DNA of 52,174 bases from positions 2,545,790-2,597,963 of the forward strand of contig BFEA01000041.1 in assembly GCA_003427395.1 (NCBI GenBank), given 5' to 3'. Of this stretch, positions 42,699 to 52,174 are shown piece after piece (the stretch's first letter is position 1; each line of letters starts with the position of its first letter). Source of the DNA: Chara braunii (lineage: Eukaryota; Streptophyta; Charophyceae; Charales; Characeae). Position numbers and translations under genes: made by a program. Under the pieces are notes generated by a model. That model ran no database searches. It saw only the letters and a list, made by a program, of their open reading frames with translations, and had not been told where the DNA came from.

Positions 42699-43310
42699 GG
42701 TGATGATAGAGAGCTGGGTATCCTCCGTTCCCTCGTATGTCCCTGGAGCCCGTTCCGGCCATGACACCTCCAACATCCCGTACTAAGGAACTGCTATGCC
42801 AGCCTCAACCCTATGCTACGTACTAGGAGGATAGCCAACCCTAGGTCATGAGTTATGGACTGAGTTTCTTTATCCTCATGTTGTCTTTTTACTACAGTGT
42901 ACTATGATGTTGATGGTAGAGAGATGGGGATCCTCCATTCCCTCGTATATCCCTGGAGCCCGTTCCGGCCCCGTGGTAAGGTGCAGTATCTCCTGACACC
43001 CCCGACATCCGTACTAAGGACTGCTATGCCAGCCTCAATCCTAAGGTACGCACTAGGAGGATAGCCCACCCTCAATCGTGAATCATGGACTGTATGTATT
43101 GACCCTGGATAATCTCTAAGCCCTGTGTTGTCTGATAATCTGAGAGCAGACAATCCTCTATTCCCTCGTATGTCCCTGGAGCCCGTTCTGGCCCTGCGGT
43201 AAAGTGCACTATCTCCTGACACTCCCGACATCCCGTACTAAGGAACTGCTATGCCAGCCTCAATCGTTTGACCACGTACTAAGAGGATGACCAGCCCTAA
43301 GTTACAGTCT
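42699..43310. repeat. Three-copy tandem array, ~210-230 bp unit
   Basis: TCCCTCGTATGTCCCTGGAG recurs near 42729, 42940 and 43165. Each copy is followed by CCCGTTCCGGCC-like sequence, GACATCCCGTACTAAGGA, CTGCTATGCCAGCCTCAA and an AGGAGGATAG block. The first copy lacks about 25 bases present in the others. No coding function. Confidence 0.9.
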
Positions 43311-43373
43311 GGTATCGAACACAGGACCTTATGTGAATCGTGCAAGTGACCTAACCTATTGCCATACACTGTG
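43298..43373 (-). tRNA. Weak tRNA-like sequence
   Basis: On the minus strand TGGCAATAGG fits an A box and GTTCGATACC fits a B box about 35 bases later. ACAGTGT and AGACTGT could pair at six of seven positions. The T-arm stem does not form, so it is at best a decayed tRNA-derived SINE head. It borders the tandem array at 42699-43310. Confidence 0.25.
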
Positions 43374-43587
43374 AAATAGTATGTAGCTGTGCTCTGCTGG
43401 GCTCGAGTAAACCGGACGATGCGAGCCACCCAGCAGTCTCATGACAACCCCGTAGACCAAGAACATCAGGATACCCACCATCGCCCAGTCCCCTCATACA
43501 ACAACCATGGACTACCGCTTGGGTGGTGCGCAGGCAGTGTCTGTAATAACTTACCTGCGTCATCCCAAGGGGATGTGCGTCCAGTCG

Positions 43588-43880
43588 TCCCCCACCAGTG
43601 TTAGTGATGCTGATAAGAGCAAACACCACTAGCACCTGAGGAGAGGCTCCGTCTATTGGTGGGGAGCCTCACCTGCTGGAAAGCGGGTCCAGCGTCCCTT
43701 TATACAACCTGAGTACATCCGAAAGCAAGTGTGTGGGGATCCTGCCAGCATTGATTACCCTGGGAACCAGGGGATTGACTGAGCAGAATATTGGAAGGAG
43801 GGGGAAACCTCTTTACCCTGAGCCCGGCGCCAGATACACTAGTGCACACTAGTTCCTTCCTCTCCCTGGTCCCATTTCTT
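43588..43880 (-). mobile_element. Extended SINE-like element, minus strand
   Basis: 43588-43698 is the SINE core in reverse (from TGGTGGGG tail to GGGACGCTGG head). The following ~180 bases (CTGCCAGCATTGATTACC, CCTGAGCCCGGCGCC, CACACTAGTTCC) match the 5' extension of the 23970-24282 copy. No poly-A is retained. Confidence 0.75.
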
Positions 43881-44169
43881 TGCCTGAGAATCTAAGCCAC
43901 CCCCCTTTTCTACTGCTGACAAAAACATTGCCTCTGTACTATGGTTGTGGCTGCCAGAGGGAACATGTCTGGGAAATCCTCGGGCCTTTTCATTGGAATG
44001 ATGGGGTCAAATTGCAGCCAATCGTGGAATTTGAGCTTGTAGTACTTGGCAAAGTCACTGCCGCCCCCCTCATCTCCCTTTTCCCCAGGCCATTCTACCT
44101 GAGCCATCGTGCCCCCCCTTTCCCCCCCCAGACATTTTGCGCAGAAGGTGTGGATCTCCTTGATGATGT

Positions 44170-44660
44170 CTAATTTTTGTGTGAGAATTTCCGTTTTTTC
44201 TGAATTCTTTGTCATTGTGCTCTTATTTCTGTTTTCATAAATTGTTTAATTGTAATCGCCACTTCCACTTCCTCCATTCTGTCCCCTTCTTGATCGAATG
44301 TGCACCTTCTTGTCCACAAGGTCCAGATCATTGCCTTTCTAGATATGGTAAAGAGGTTGTTGGCGAAGCAGGATGCTTGTGGCCTGCTCCATTGTCCCAA
44401 TAGAAGAGCTTCTCATTTCCATGGTCACTCCTAATTGGTGCCCAGTTGAGACCAAATGCGATCCCACCAACGCCACAGCAAGGTAGCACCCGAACATTGG
44501 AGAAAAATGTGTTCTATTGTCTCACATATTCTTCGGGTCATGGGAGTACGACCCCCCTTTGCTCCAAGTCCGTCCTGTCTATAATCCAATCATTGGTGTG
44601 GAGGCATCTGTGGCAGATTTGCCACTGTAGGGAGACGAACTTTGCAGGTCTCATTTTCAC
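44170..44660 (-). pseudogene. LINE ORF2 zf-RVT region (3' part of the 44-49 kb LINE)
   Basis: Minus-strand SLQWQICHRCLHTNDWIIDR and DLEQRG near 44640-44570 match the zf-RVT lead-in of the LINEs at 20.4 and 24.8 kb. Stops and shifts follow. ISRKAMIWTLWTRRC near 44340 corresponds to LGRRAVMWALWWQRC there. It is contiguous, after a few hundred decayed bases, with the RT on the same strand, so I treat it as the 3' end of that LINE. Confidence 0.7.
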
Positions 44661-44889
44661 CCTTTGAACCACTGCAGCCTTCTAACTTGATCTCTATGCA
44701 GGCCAAGGTGTTTCTGCCATTGTTCTTCTATCCTTGCCCGAATGTCGACCCGGGGTTTGAGCATCCTAGAAGTGGCTTTTACAAACAACTCAGAGAGGTG
44801 CACAAATTGTTCATTCTGTCCCCTAACCCATTAACATTCCAGAGGTGCAGGGCTAAAGCGAAAAGGGGGACTTCCGGTAGGTAGGCATA

Positions 44890-46921
44890 TCATTGAGTCC
44901 TCCCTTCCTTATGGCTTTGCAGGACCTGGATCCGGTAGAGGTTGGTCTTTTCATGCCATTGGACCGAGTCTGGGTGGTAGCGGACCAGGGTGTCCTCCCC
45001 TCTTCTTTTGAAAAGGTTGACCATGACCCCTTCCAGTCTGACTTTCACTAACGTGTCAATTTGCAAGGGGAAGTTCTCTACCCTTACTGCTACCCAATCA
45101 TGTTCCTGTAGTATCGGGTCCTTTCTTAGGGTCACCACCCAGGCAAGGTGGATCAAAACAGGGTGCCCGCCAGCTTGTGAGTGTAACGTAGGAAGGGTTG
45201 TAGTTGTTGGGTCGTTTTCCACTCTTTGGTTGCCCCATCCCATATATCCCCCACTCTAAGAATTCCTTGACTAACCCATGAGGCCCAACGAGGGTCCGAG
45301 CTGGCAAAAAATTTTCCTTGCCTATTCGTAATTGCCCTGTTCCCAAACAGGGGTTGGCGTAGGATCCCCTTCACTCGTTCTGGGGCAGGCCTATCTGGGA
45401 TTGGGAGCCTCCTCCAGTTTTTAATAAGGTCGATTTATAACTTGTATTTTATCAAGTCTTCCCCAGTCGCTCCTATGTCCCCTTCCTCTTGAGAGCATAA
45501 ACAAGGGTGGGGTATAGACCAATACCGGTCCTCGAACCATCTGAAGGGGTTTACTGTGTTGGCGGATCTCAGTGCGAGTCTGCGCATTTGTTCCAAAGCC
45601 AGATCCCCACACGGAGTATTTATTTCGACAATCAATTTTTTGATCCATTGGATTGATAACGCAGTAGCTTGTAGATCGGGGATCCAACAAGCCTAATCCT
45701 CCCCTAGTTTTGGGTTGGATTACCTTGTCCCACGCCACCTTGTTTATCACGTTTTGTTGCTCATAAATCCCTCGTTAGAGAAAAACAACCACGTGTTTTT
45801 TTAGGTTCATTGTGCTATCCTTTCTCAGTTGCCAGAGGGCCGATCTGTACCAGATGTATGTCGGCACCACGTTATTTATTATTAGTGCCCTCCCTAAAAG
45901 TGATGTGTTTTTACTGCCCCAATTCTGCATTTTTTCCAGTGTCGGTCTAATGATCCATTCGTCATTTCCTACCGGCGGTCCATGGGTTAATAGCACCACC
46001 CCTAAGACTCTCATTGGTTCCTCCAGGGGTCTCCAGTCAACCTTGGGTTGTTCAGGGGGGCGAACTCCATGGAAGTGGATCCACCAGCCTTGCGTTTTGC
46101 TACACCAATTGATTGACATGTCGGATACCAAGGTGAACCGGCCCATGAGGGTTTGGAATTCGGTCATGTTGTTGTGGGTAGCCTCGGCTACTATTGTAAG
46201 GTCATCCGGGAACATTGAGTAAATAAGTATGGCTTCTTTTGGGATGCCAGACAGCCGAAGCCTGGAAATTTTGTTGTTAGTTCTCAGATTAGCAGTCGTT
46301 GCTTTCATCACTACCAAAAACAGGAAAGGGGCTAGAAGGTCACCCTGTCGCACGGGGGCCAACAATTTAATTTATGGGGCCAGCAAGCCGTTCACCTGCA
46401 CCCGTGTGGTTGCATTATGATTGAGTATCATAATCTAGTCACGAAATTTGACCGAAGTTCATTTTTTGCAGGCATTTGTCCAAGAATTTCTAGTCTACAT
46501 GGTCGTATGCTTTTTCAAAATCAATAAAAACTATGACTGCATTTTGTTGTGACTGTCTTGATAGCTTGATCGGTTCATTAACCAATAAAACATTGTCTTG
46601 GATGTTCCTATTGCGCATGAACTTTGTTTGTGCGGGGTGAATTATCTCCTCTAAGGTAGGTGTCATCCTGTTGGTCATCGCCTTGGCCACCAACTTATAA
46701 ACCACAGTAAGGAGGGTGATTGGTCGACAATTCCTTATGTTCGTTTTATCCCTTTTTTTGTACAGAAAGGTGAGGATCCCCTGACTAACCATCTCCCCCA
46801 TGTCTCCTAACGATTTAACTTGACGATAGTATTTCATCAACTCCTTTGACATAGAAGACCACAGATCTTCCCAAAATTCCTTAGGGAATCCGTCCACCCC
46901 TGGGGTTTTGTTTTCCTTCAT
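44890..46921 (-). pseudogene. LINE reverse transcriptase and connector, broken; catalytic FPDD
   Basis: From 46921 the frame reads MKENKTPGVDGFPKEFW, YKKRDKTNIRNCRPITLLT, FMRNRNIQDNVLLVNEP and VIVFIDFEKAYDHVD, all standard LINE RT fingers and motif A. After a break near 46440, VRQGDLLAPFLFLVV (about 46345) leads to YSMFPDDLTIVAEA. The catalytic box is FPDD instead of F/YADD (codons at 46201-46212). Next come TSLLGRALIINNVVPTYIWY, VAWDKVIQPKTRGGLGLLDP (about 45740), VGDIWDGATKEWKTTQQL and EHDWVAVRVENFPLQIDTL (about 45100). Both aspartates remain, but the Ala-to-Pro change and several frameshifts indicate an inactive copy. Confidence 0.85.
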
Positions 46922-48400
46922 CTGCAGGCAGACATTTCAGATTCCATCCTTCTGTAGCGGTTTATCGTGAGTCTCCCGCTACTCACTGGATAATCGTGCA
47001 GTGAGGGGGTGTAACCGTGTAGGAATTATGTAATTTTACCTTCCCTTATCTGCTCTAACTCGTCGGTTAGGATGAAGGAAAAAAGTTATTTGTGAAACTC
47101 CCTGACCACTTTCAAGCCATGGGCCGAGGAGTATGTGGTGACTTCGCAGGTTTTGATCGGGTCATATAGCCCCTCTATGATGGATCGTCTGGCGCTGGTT
47201 TGTGCCAACGCAAAGAAGGATGCGTCCATTTGACCTTCAGTGAAGTGTCTGGATAACTTGCCTCTGATGATAGAGCCCTGCCACCTTTGCTGTGCGAAAT
47301 CTAGTAGTTGTTTTTTAAGCAGTTGTAATTCAGGGAATTCAGTATGGGGATGAATGGGCAGCGACGCAGTGCTTTCCTTTTCAAGGCTGCAAATTTTATT
47401 CTGGATGTTAATTTTCTGTGCATTTTTTTCTTTGGTTCACATTTTTGAAAATTCGTTGCATTTCCTGGCCATGGTTATTGAACCACACGATATAAGAGTC
47501 ATGACGATCCCATGTGGTCCTCCAATATTTCCTACGTCTTTAAGAAAAACACGGAATTGATGTTGCTTCAAGGTAGATGTGTTGAGTTTGTAAAAGTCAG
47601 GACATTGGTCTGTTTTTTTGCGGAATCTGATTAATATCACACACATCTTGTGGTCTTCTCTCGGTCATGGACTTAGTGGGAAGATGGCGGCTGCCTGCAG
47701 AACCCTGTTCAGATCCTCTGCCAAGAGGATGAGGTTTATTATTGACCTGGATTGTAAAGGTGTATTGTTTTTGCGAATGCAAGTGAACAATTTTCTTTCC
47801 GGGTGTAGTCGCCTATAAGAATCATAGAGGTGCTCCTCTTCACAGAGCTTGCAAATTATTCCTTTATCCACTTCTATATAAGTAGGGCACGGGGAGGGGA
47901 CCCTCCACCTCTCAAGGCTACGATCCGGGGCTGCATTAAAATCACCTGCGATGATTGTCAGTATACCTTGTGGCAGTTGGGACCGTATATGTTCAAAAAG
48001 ACTTTAAATTTACGTTGTTCAACGTCATCAGGGCAATAGATGCAAATCACACTAACTACTTCTATTTCCAGCATAAGGAGGGCGGTCACCCATCTCCCCT
48101 CCCTCGTATCTACGGCGGAGTAGATAACTTCCGCTCGATTCAGGGAATCCAAATCGCCACTCCTGCCGACCCCGGTCTCGACGCGTGTGCTGCAATCTTT
48201 TCGAAGGGTCAGGCCAGGTTATGTGCCCTGGCATGATCTGGAGAGTTTGTGGGGTGGGTTTCCTAAATGCAGATTAGGTCCGACCAACGCCTCCCCCCCA
48301 CCCCCCTTATTTGCTATAGTATTGTCTTTCGTTTCAAAAGGTTTGTTGTCGACAACCCATTCACGTTAAGAGAGCGCAAGTCCAAATCTGCCACATGGGA
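46922..48400 (-). pseudogene. LINE endonuclease (EEP-like) and linker, broken
   Basis: DLDLRSLNVNGLSTTN near 48380 opens the endonuclease. ETHPTNSPDHARAHN follows near 48250 (catalytic Glu context), then GSAGVAIWIPLNRAEVIYSA and EGRWVTALLMLEIEVVSVIC (about 48150-48050) and CIYCPDDVEQRKFKVF. A decayed C-terminal part follows, then DFYKLNTSTLKQHQFRVF near 47590, matching the post-endonuclease block at 650. Many stops and shifts occur. Gene order (ORF1, endonuclease, RT, zf-RVT) shows a near full-length LINE of about 4.8 kb on this strand. Confidence 0.7.
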
Positions 48401-48960
48401 TGCCCTAGTCCAGGCCTTATCCTTTCCATACAGGATCTGCAACTCATCTGTTCCTAGGGCGGGTTGCCAGTCCCGTGAACGTTGTTGCTGATTTCTGAAT
48501 TCAGACTGGTTCATTGGTAAACATAAGCGCCCGGTCTGCATTGTCTAGAGTGGAGGGGTCCTGAAGGGTGTTGTGCCTAAGGAGTGAACATAAGTAGTGT
48601 ACTACCTCCGGGGCACTCCCACAGATATTGTCCCTAATCCTTGTCTGGTGCACTTCCAAGAGCTCCGCGTGGGTGAGCCAAATCAAACCAGATTCCTTGA
48701 GTTCGCCGAATCGGGCAAAGGCTACCTTTTGAGCCATGTGCGCTTCACCTTCCTTTGCCACTCACTTAGCCTCCGCCCCCGGCTCGTACTGAGACACCAC
48801 AAATCTATCCAGATCCCACTGGAGGACCTTCTCCCCCTCAATGTCGTAATCCTGGAAGGAGGACCACCCCTTGATCTTTTAATCCCATTAATTCAAAAAG
48901 GATAAGTTGCTTTTCTATTCTGAATTTCTGGTTCGCGCATCTGAAAAATAATTTCTTATA
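48401..48960 (-). pseudogene. LINE ORF1 C-terminal part, broken
   Basis: GEAHMAQKVAFARFGELKES, FQELRV-like and ICGSAPEVVHYLCSLLRHNT (minus strand, about 48750-48590) precede NADRALMFTNEPV. SEFRNQQQRSRDWQPALGTD then leads directly into the endonuclease start. It corresponds by position to the ORF1 tail at 1466-1900. The N-terminal half of ORF1 is missing, or lies in the undecipherable AT-rich 48960-49250. Confidence 0.55.
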
Positions 48961-49639
48961 TTTTTTTCGTGCTATACATCTTCGCTAAGAGTTTCTCAAA
49001 CCACGGTTTGGGAATCATATTCGAAAATCCGTTATGGATATCTAACCCTGATTTTCGTATAATTTCTCGTAGTTTTTGTCATGCAGTAGTCTTCCTTATC
49101 ATTGATCTTATGGTCTTATGGTCCTGTTTTTTTCTTATTTTTGATACAAACTCATTTTCTGATGGTCAATGCCTAATAGTGAGCTTCTGCATTTTTCCAA
49201 ATCCTATGATTACTAATCATAACATTGTGCGGTAAAATTTAATCCGGATTGGCTTGTTAATTCCAACTTCCTGGTCTTGAGGGGGGTGATTGTGGCTTGC
49301 TGTGTATGCCTGGGGTGTCTTCCTTGAGGGTTGGAGCCTCCCCCCGTGAGGGTTTCACAAGGTGGGAGGTGTTATCCTCGGAGGGGGGAGGCGGTATTGG
49401 GGGATTGCTATCTCTTAGCCTGACTGATTTAGGGTCGGATCAGCACTGGCGGGTGGGGAGAGAAGGCAAGGGGGTGGCTGCTTATAGCAGTGTTAGGATC
49501 TTTTGAGGAAAGAAGAGAATTTCAGGGCTACATAGTGAGCCGAAAGGGGGGGGAAGCTAGGTTTGAAGAAGGGAAGGTAGTAAGGGGATTTTCAACAGAA
49601 ATGGTTGTTTGTTTGAGTAAGTAAGTCATAAGGACGAGG

Positions 49640-50350
49640 CTGGGATGACACAGGCCGGTGCTGGAGCCGTTGCTCTATAACCCGGGGGGAGCTGGAGGCC
49701 TGGGAAGTTATGCCGAGGGTGGAAGGCATAACCAGATCGTCCGACATAGCTGGCGCTGGGGTATTGACCCTGTAACCTGCTTAGGGGCTTGCCGCTACGG
49801 GAAGTGTCGAGGGAGGAAGGCATTTCCTGTCCGTCAGAGCTAGGTTGATCGGTACTGGGGAGGGTTGTGGTGCCCTGTCACCCTAGCAGAAGGGGGTGTG
49901 AGATCAAGTGAGTTCTGGTACGAGGGCTGAAAGCTTGGACCGACGCTCTATCTATTGGAAGAGGGAAACTAGGATAGCGGACAGTTTTAGTTTTGCCCCC
50001 CCCGTTCTTATATTTTTTAAAAACATTTTTTGAAGGTCCTAAAGAGATTTGGGCGCTTAGTGGTCCTAGGATGTTTTTAGGACTTAGGGATCCCCACCGA
50101 CTCGTCTTACGTGGCGTCATCACTGTTGTACTCGAGACCTGCGGTTGTTCGATGCCAGAACGATGCTGACCGGAGCTGGGGTGTTGCCCTGTAACCTGCG
50201 ACGCAGGAGCGTGAGGTCTGGTAGAGAGATCTGGGGAGGTCTTGGGGGGGCTTCCCACGGGACAACTAAGGGTTGCTGCTGGGATGACGCTGGTCGGAGC
50301 TGGGGTGAGTTGCGTTGCCCTGTAACCCAGCAGAAAGTGGGGGTGTGAGA
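49640..50350. repeat. Five degenerate G+T-rich repeats
   Basis: A phrase like CGGAGCTGGGGTG followed by TTGCCCTGTAACC and a GCAG/GAG end recurs near 49655, 49750, 49850, 50165 and 50295 at irregular spacing. The region 49250-49640 before it is G-rich noncoding sequence. Confidence 0.55.
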
Positions 50351-50799
50351 CCTGGAAGAGAGCGGCAAAAGTGTACGACAGTTTTGGAGAACGTTGGAAG
50401 GGTGTGTGTGGGTTTTCAAAGTTTTTGGAAAAATCGTAGGACCTTTGTGGCCTATTGTCGTGCTTCAGGAACGACGGTAAGAGTTAATAAGGTGAGTGGG
50501 AAAAGAGGGTGGGTTATCACGCGTCCTACCAGTGAGGGGGTTAGCTGGTAGGATGGGAGTATGGCATAGCAGTAGTAGAGATGGTGGCTCCGCTGCAGTC
50601 AGTCTTGTCGGAGTGAGGCAAAGCCGATCGATGGGGTTTTTTCCGAGTCGAGTCGTTTCTGAAAATTTTCATGAAGTTGTCATAAACTGTCTGAGGTAGC
50701 TCCAATAGTTCCGAGCTAACATTTTCTAGTAGCTTCTTGTCTCATTTTCTTGAAAGTGTCTGATGAAGTTTTCTGCAGTTTTATGAACGTACTCGTTAT

Positions 50800-50920
50800 G
50801 GGACGCTGGGCCCGGTTCCCAGTTTCTGCCAATTAGTGTGGATATGGTTGTATCTATGGGATGCTGGACCCGGTTTCCAGCAGGTGCTGCTCCCCACCAA
50901 TAGATGGAGTTTGTTTCCAG

Positions 50921-50958
<38 letters not shown>
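50800..50958 (+). mobile_element. Partial SINE head followed by a poly-A SINE copy
   Basis: A head fragment, GGGACGCTGGGCCCGG, lies at 50800. A second head starts at 50858 (GGGATGCTGGACCCGG), runs to AATAGATGGAG, has a short tail GTTTGTTTCCAG, and ends in 38 A residues (50921-50958). It is inserted head-out into the minus-strand ORF1 relic that ends at 50965. Confidence 0.8.
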
Positions 50959-50960
<2 letters not shown>

Positions 50961-50964
50961 AGGA

Positions 50965-51905
50965 CCACCCCTTCAACGTTGCACCGCCCTTCCCCGGACA
51001 GAGACCCACCTCCCATGATCCTGTGCTCTTTCTCACTTGGATCAGAGGGACTTTTGTTATGGACACTTTCCCCGTCTCGCTGCCCTGCTCTAGACACTGT
51101 CTCAACCGACGCCTCTTCGCGGGTTCATTCTCCTACAGGGGCCCCGTCTCCAGACTTGGGTTTTCAGGGGTGTTTTTTAATGGCATCTGTTGTCGGCGAT
51201 CTACTTTACCCACCCTTTTGCTGACACTCGTTGGGCTTTGGTTATCATTCCCTTGTTGGGGATCAACAAACCTTCGTTCCTGACCGTCTTCACTTCTCCC
51301 CCCCAATAGTGGTTTCTCCCAACTCTAACGCTTGGTTCTTTGATGAATTGTGTCTATCCTCCTTGTGGGGTGGGGGAGGCAGCAGCTCTGCCACCGTGTG
51401 TAATACTCAGAAGCCAACTTCGGACCAAGGCAGTCCCGGAGGGAGCCCCTCCGACATCACCTTTTTGTGGGACTACCATCTAAAATAGGGAAAATGTTCA
51501 AATATGTGGTATCCCAGAACTCGTCCGTCGCCAGGCCATATATATCTTTCAGGCTATTGAGGAGCCAATCCGCCAGTTGAATAAGTTTTTGCTCTACGGA
51601 AATTTGTTGCTCCTGGCAGGTCTCCTTGGTGGCTGCCTCCTGAAACTCCTCCATTATTATATCGGGGGGTGGTGTAGAACGAAGGGGAGATGGTCCCACT
51701 TCCATTGGGGCGGGTCCGAAGGCATCCATAAAGGGGTCGAGATCAGGCGAGCCTGTCTCCCCTTCTTCTTCCCTTGCCGGGGTCTGCTTTACCTCCTCAC
51801 TCTCCTCTCCCTTCTCCTTCAGTTGAATAAGTTTTTGCTCTACTGAAATTTGTTGCTCCTGGCAGGTCTCCTTGGTGGATGGCTCCTAAAACTTCTCCAT
51901 TATCT
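50965..51905 (-). pseudogene. LINE ORF1-like protein truncated by a SINE
   Basis: Minus-strand frame with TKETCQEQQISVEQKLIQL at 51880 and again, in frame, at 51640: an internal ~245-bp partial duplication. DEFWDTTYLNIFPILDGSP (about 51480) matches the EYWD/ELWD block of the other ORF1 copies. After a stop near 51456 and decayed sequence, RRRLRQCLEQG, VRKSTGSWEVGL and GGATLKGW (about 51100-50970) match the later blocks in order. The match stops at the SINE poly-A at 50958. Confidence 0.7.
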
Positions 51906-51924
51906 GTGTGTCTGATTTTCGATT

Positions 51925-52174
51925 CAACAGGGGGTTCCCGTTGAAAGGTTCAACGGTCGTTGAACCCCCGTTACAACGCCGCGCTATACTGCGTTAGAAC
52001 GCGGTACAACACGGCCCGCGAAAGTTTTTTTCGCAGACAAAAAATAATAAATATATATATATATACAGGGTTGTCGGTGTTCAGGATGGGCCGAACACCC
52101 GAACCCGAACGCCCGAACGTTTGGGACCCCCTCTCGACGCGTTCGGACGTTCGGCCAAACGCGGAACCAAAAAA
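51925..52174. repeat. CGAAC-rich palindromic tract with (AT)n
   Basis: Several small inverted repeats lie side by side: GTTGAAAGGTTCAAC (51941), TTCAACGGTCGTTGAA (51949), CGCGTT...AACGCG and GTTCGGACGTTCGGCC (52140). CCGAACACCCGAACCCGAAC gives a degenerate hexamer-like run at about 52093. An AT run lies at 52044-52065. The window ends here, so its extent is unknown. Confidence 0.7.

Overview
This window looks like a repeat-dominated stretch of a large eukaryotic nuclear genome. The best guess is a plant-lineage organism, probably a charophyte green alga such as Chara. The evidence: no bacterial-style gene packing, assembly gaps next to poly-A tracts, LINEs ending in a plant-style zf-RVT module, a fragment matching the 5' terminus of plant-type 18S rRNA, and a U6 snRNA fragment. 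The genus is an inference from family resemblance; plant lineage is firmer than genus. I found no intact host gene. Nearly everything recognisable is a retroelement, a MITE, or debris derived from them.

Layout. 1-108 is a CA microsatellite. 505-2720 (minus) holds ORF1 plus the endonuclease of a decayed LINE. 2795-14932 is one retroelement resembling Penelope-like elements (PLEs): flanking direct repeats, a CCHC/coiled-coil ORF1 (3692-5119), and an RT ORF split by a 7180-bp insertion (6320-13499). The insertion begins TGTCG, ends CGACA and is flanked by a 4-bp ACGC duplication. 14933-18240 is noncoding with short tandem repeats. 18240-21170 (plus) is a 5'-truncated LINE (RT to zf-RVT to C-terminus). 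21180-23100 carries a promoter-like module and no convincing gene. 23106-23690 is an unexplained 194-codon ORF. 23914-36576 mixes SINE copies, LINE 3' ends (24310-25570 plus, 26530-27546 minus, 31570-32655 plus), an A-rich repeat cluster and a 973-bp gap. 33683-37010 is packed with MITEs, a U6 fragment, a tRNA-like fragment and an 18S fragment. 37133-38400 is a LINE ORF1 relic. 38650-40700 is GC-rich with a second promoter-like module. 40745-42310 holds a LINE 3' end, a SINE, a 68-bp gap and an ORF1 relic. 42699-43310 is a tandem array. 44170-48960 (minus) is the most complete LINE (ORF1 tail, endonuclease, RT, zf-RVT). 49640-50350 holds degenerate short repeats, 50800-51905 is a SINE-truncated LINE ORF1, and the end is CGAAC-rich and palindromic.

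How the parts relate. At least two LINE families are present. A short SINE-like family (about 14 copies and pieces) shares a 5' head starting GGGACGCTGG and has variable 3' tails ending in poly-A; the poly-A LINE machinery probably mobilises it. The same machinery may explain the U6 and 18S pieces. Every recognisable ORF carries stops or frameshifts, so the locus reads as nested, decayed insertions. The most unusual items are the PLE-like element with its precisely datable nested insertion, the SINE family with conserved head and divergent tail, a MITE with two nested pairs of inverted repeats, and the cluster of small-RNA-derived fragments at 35.0-36.7 kb.
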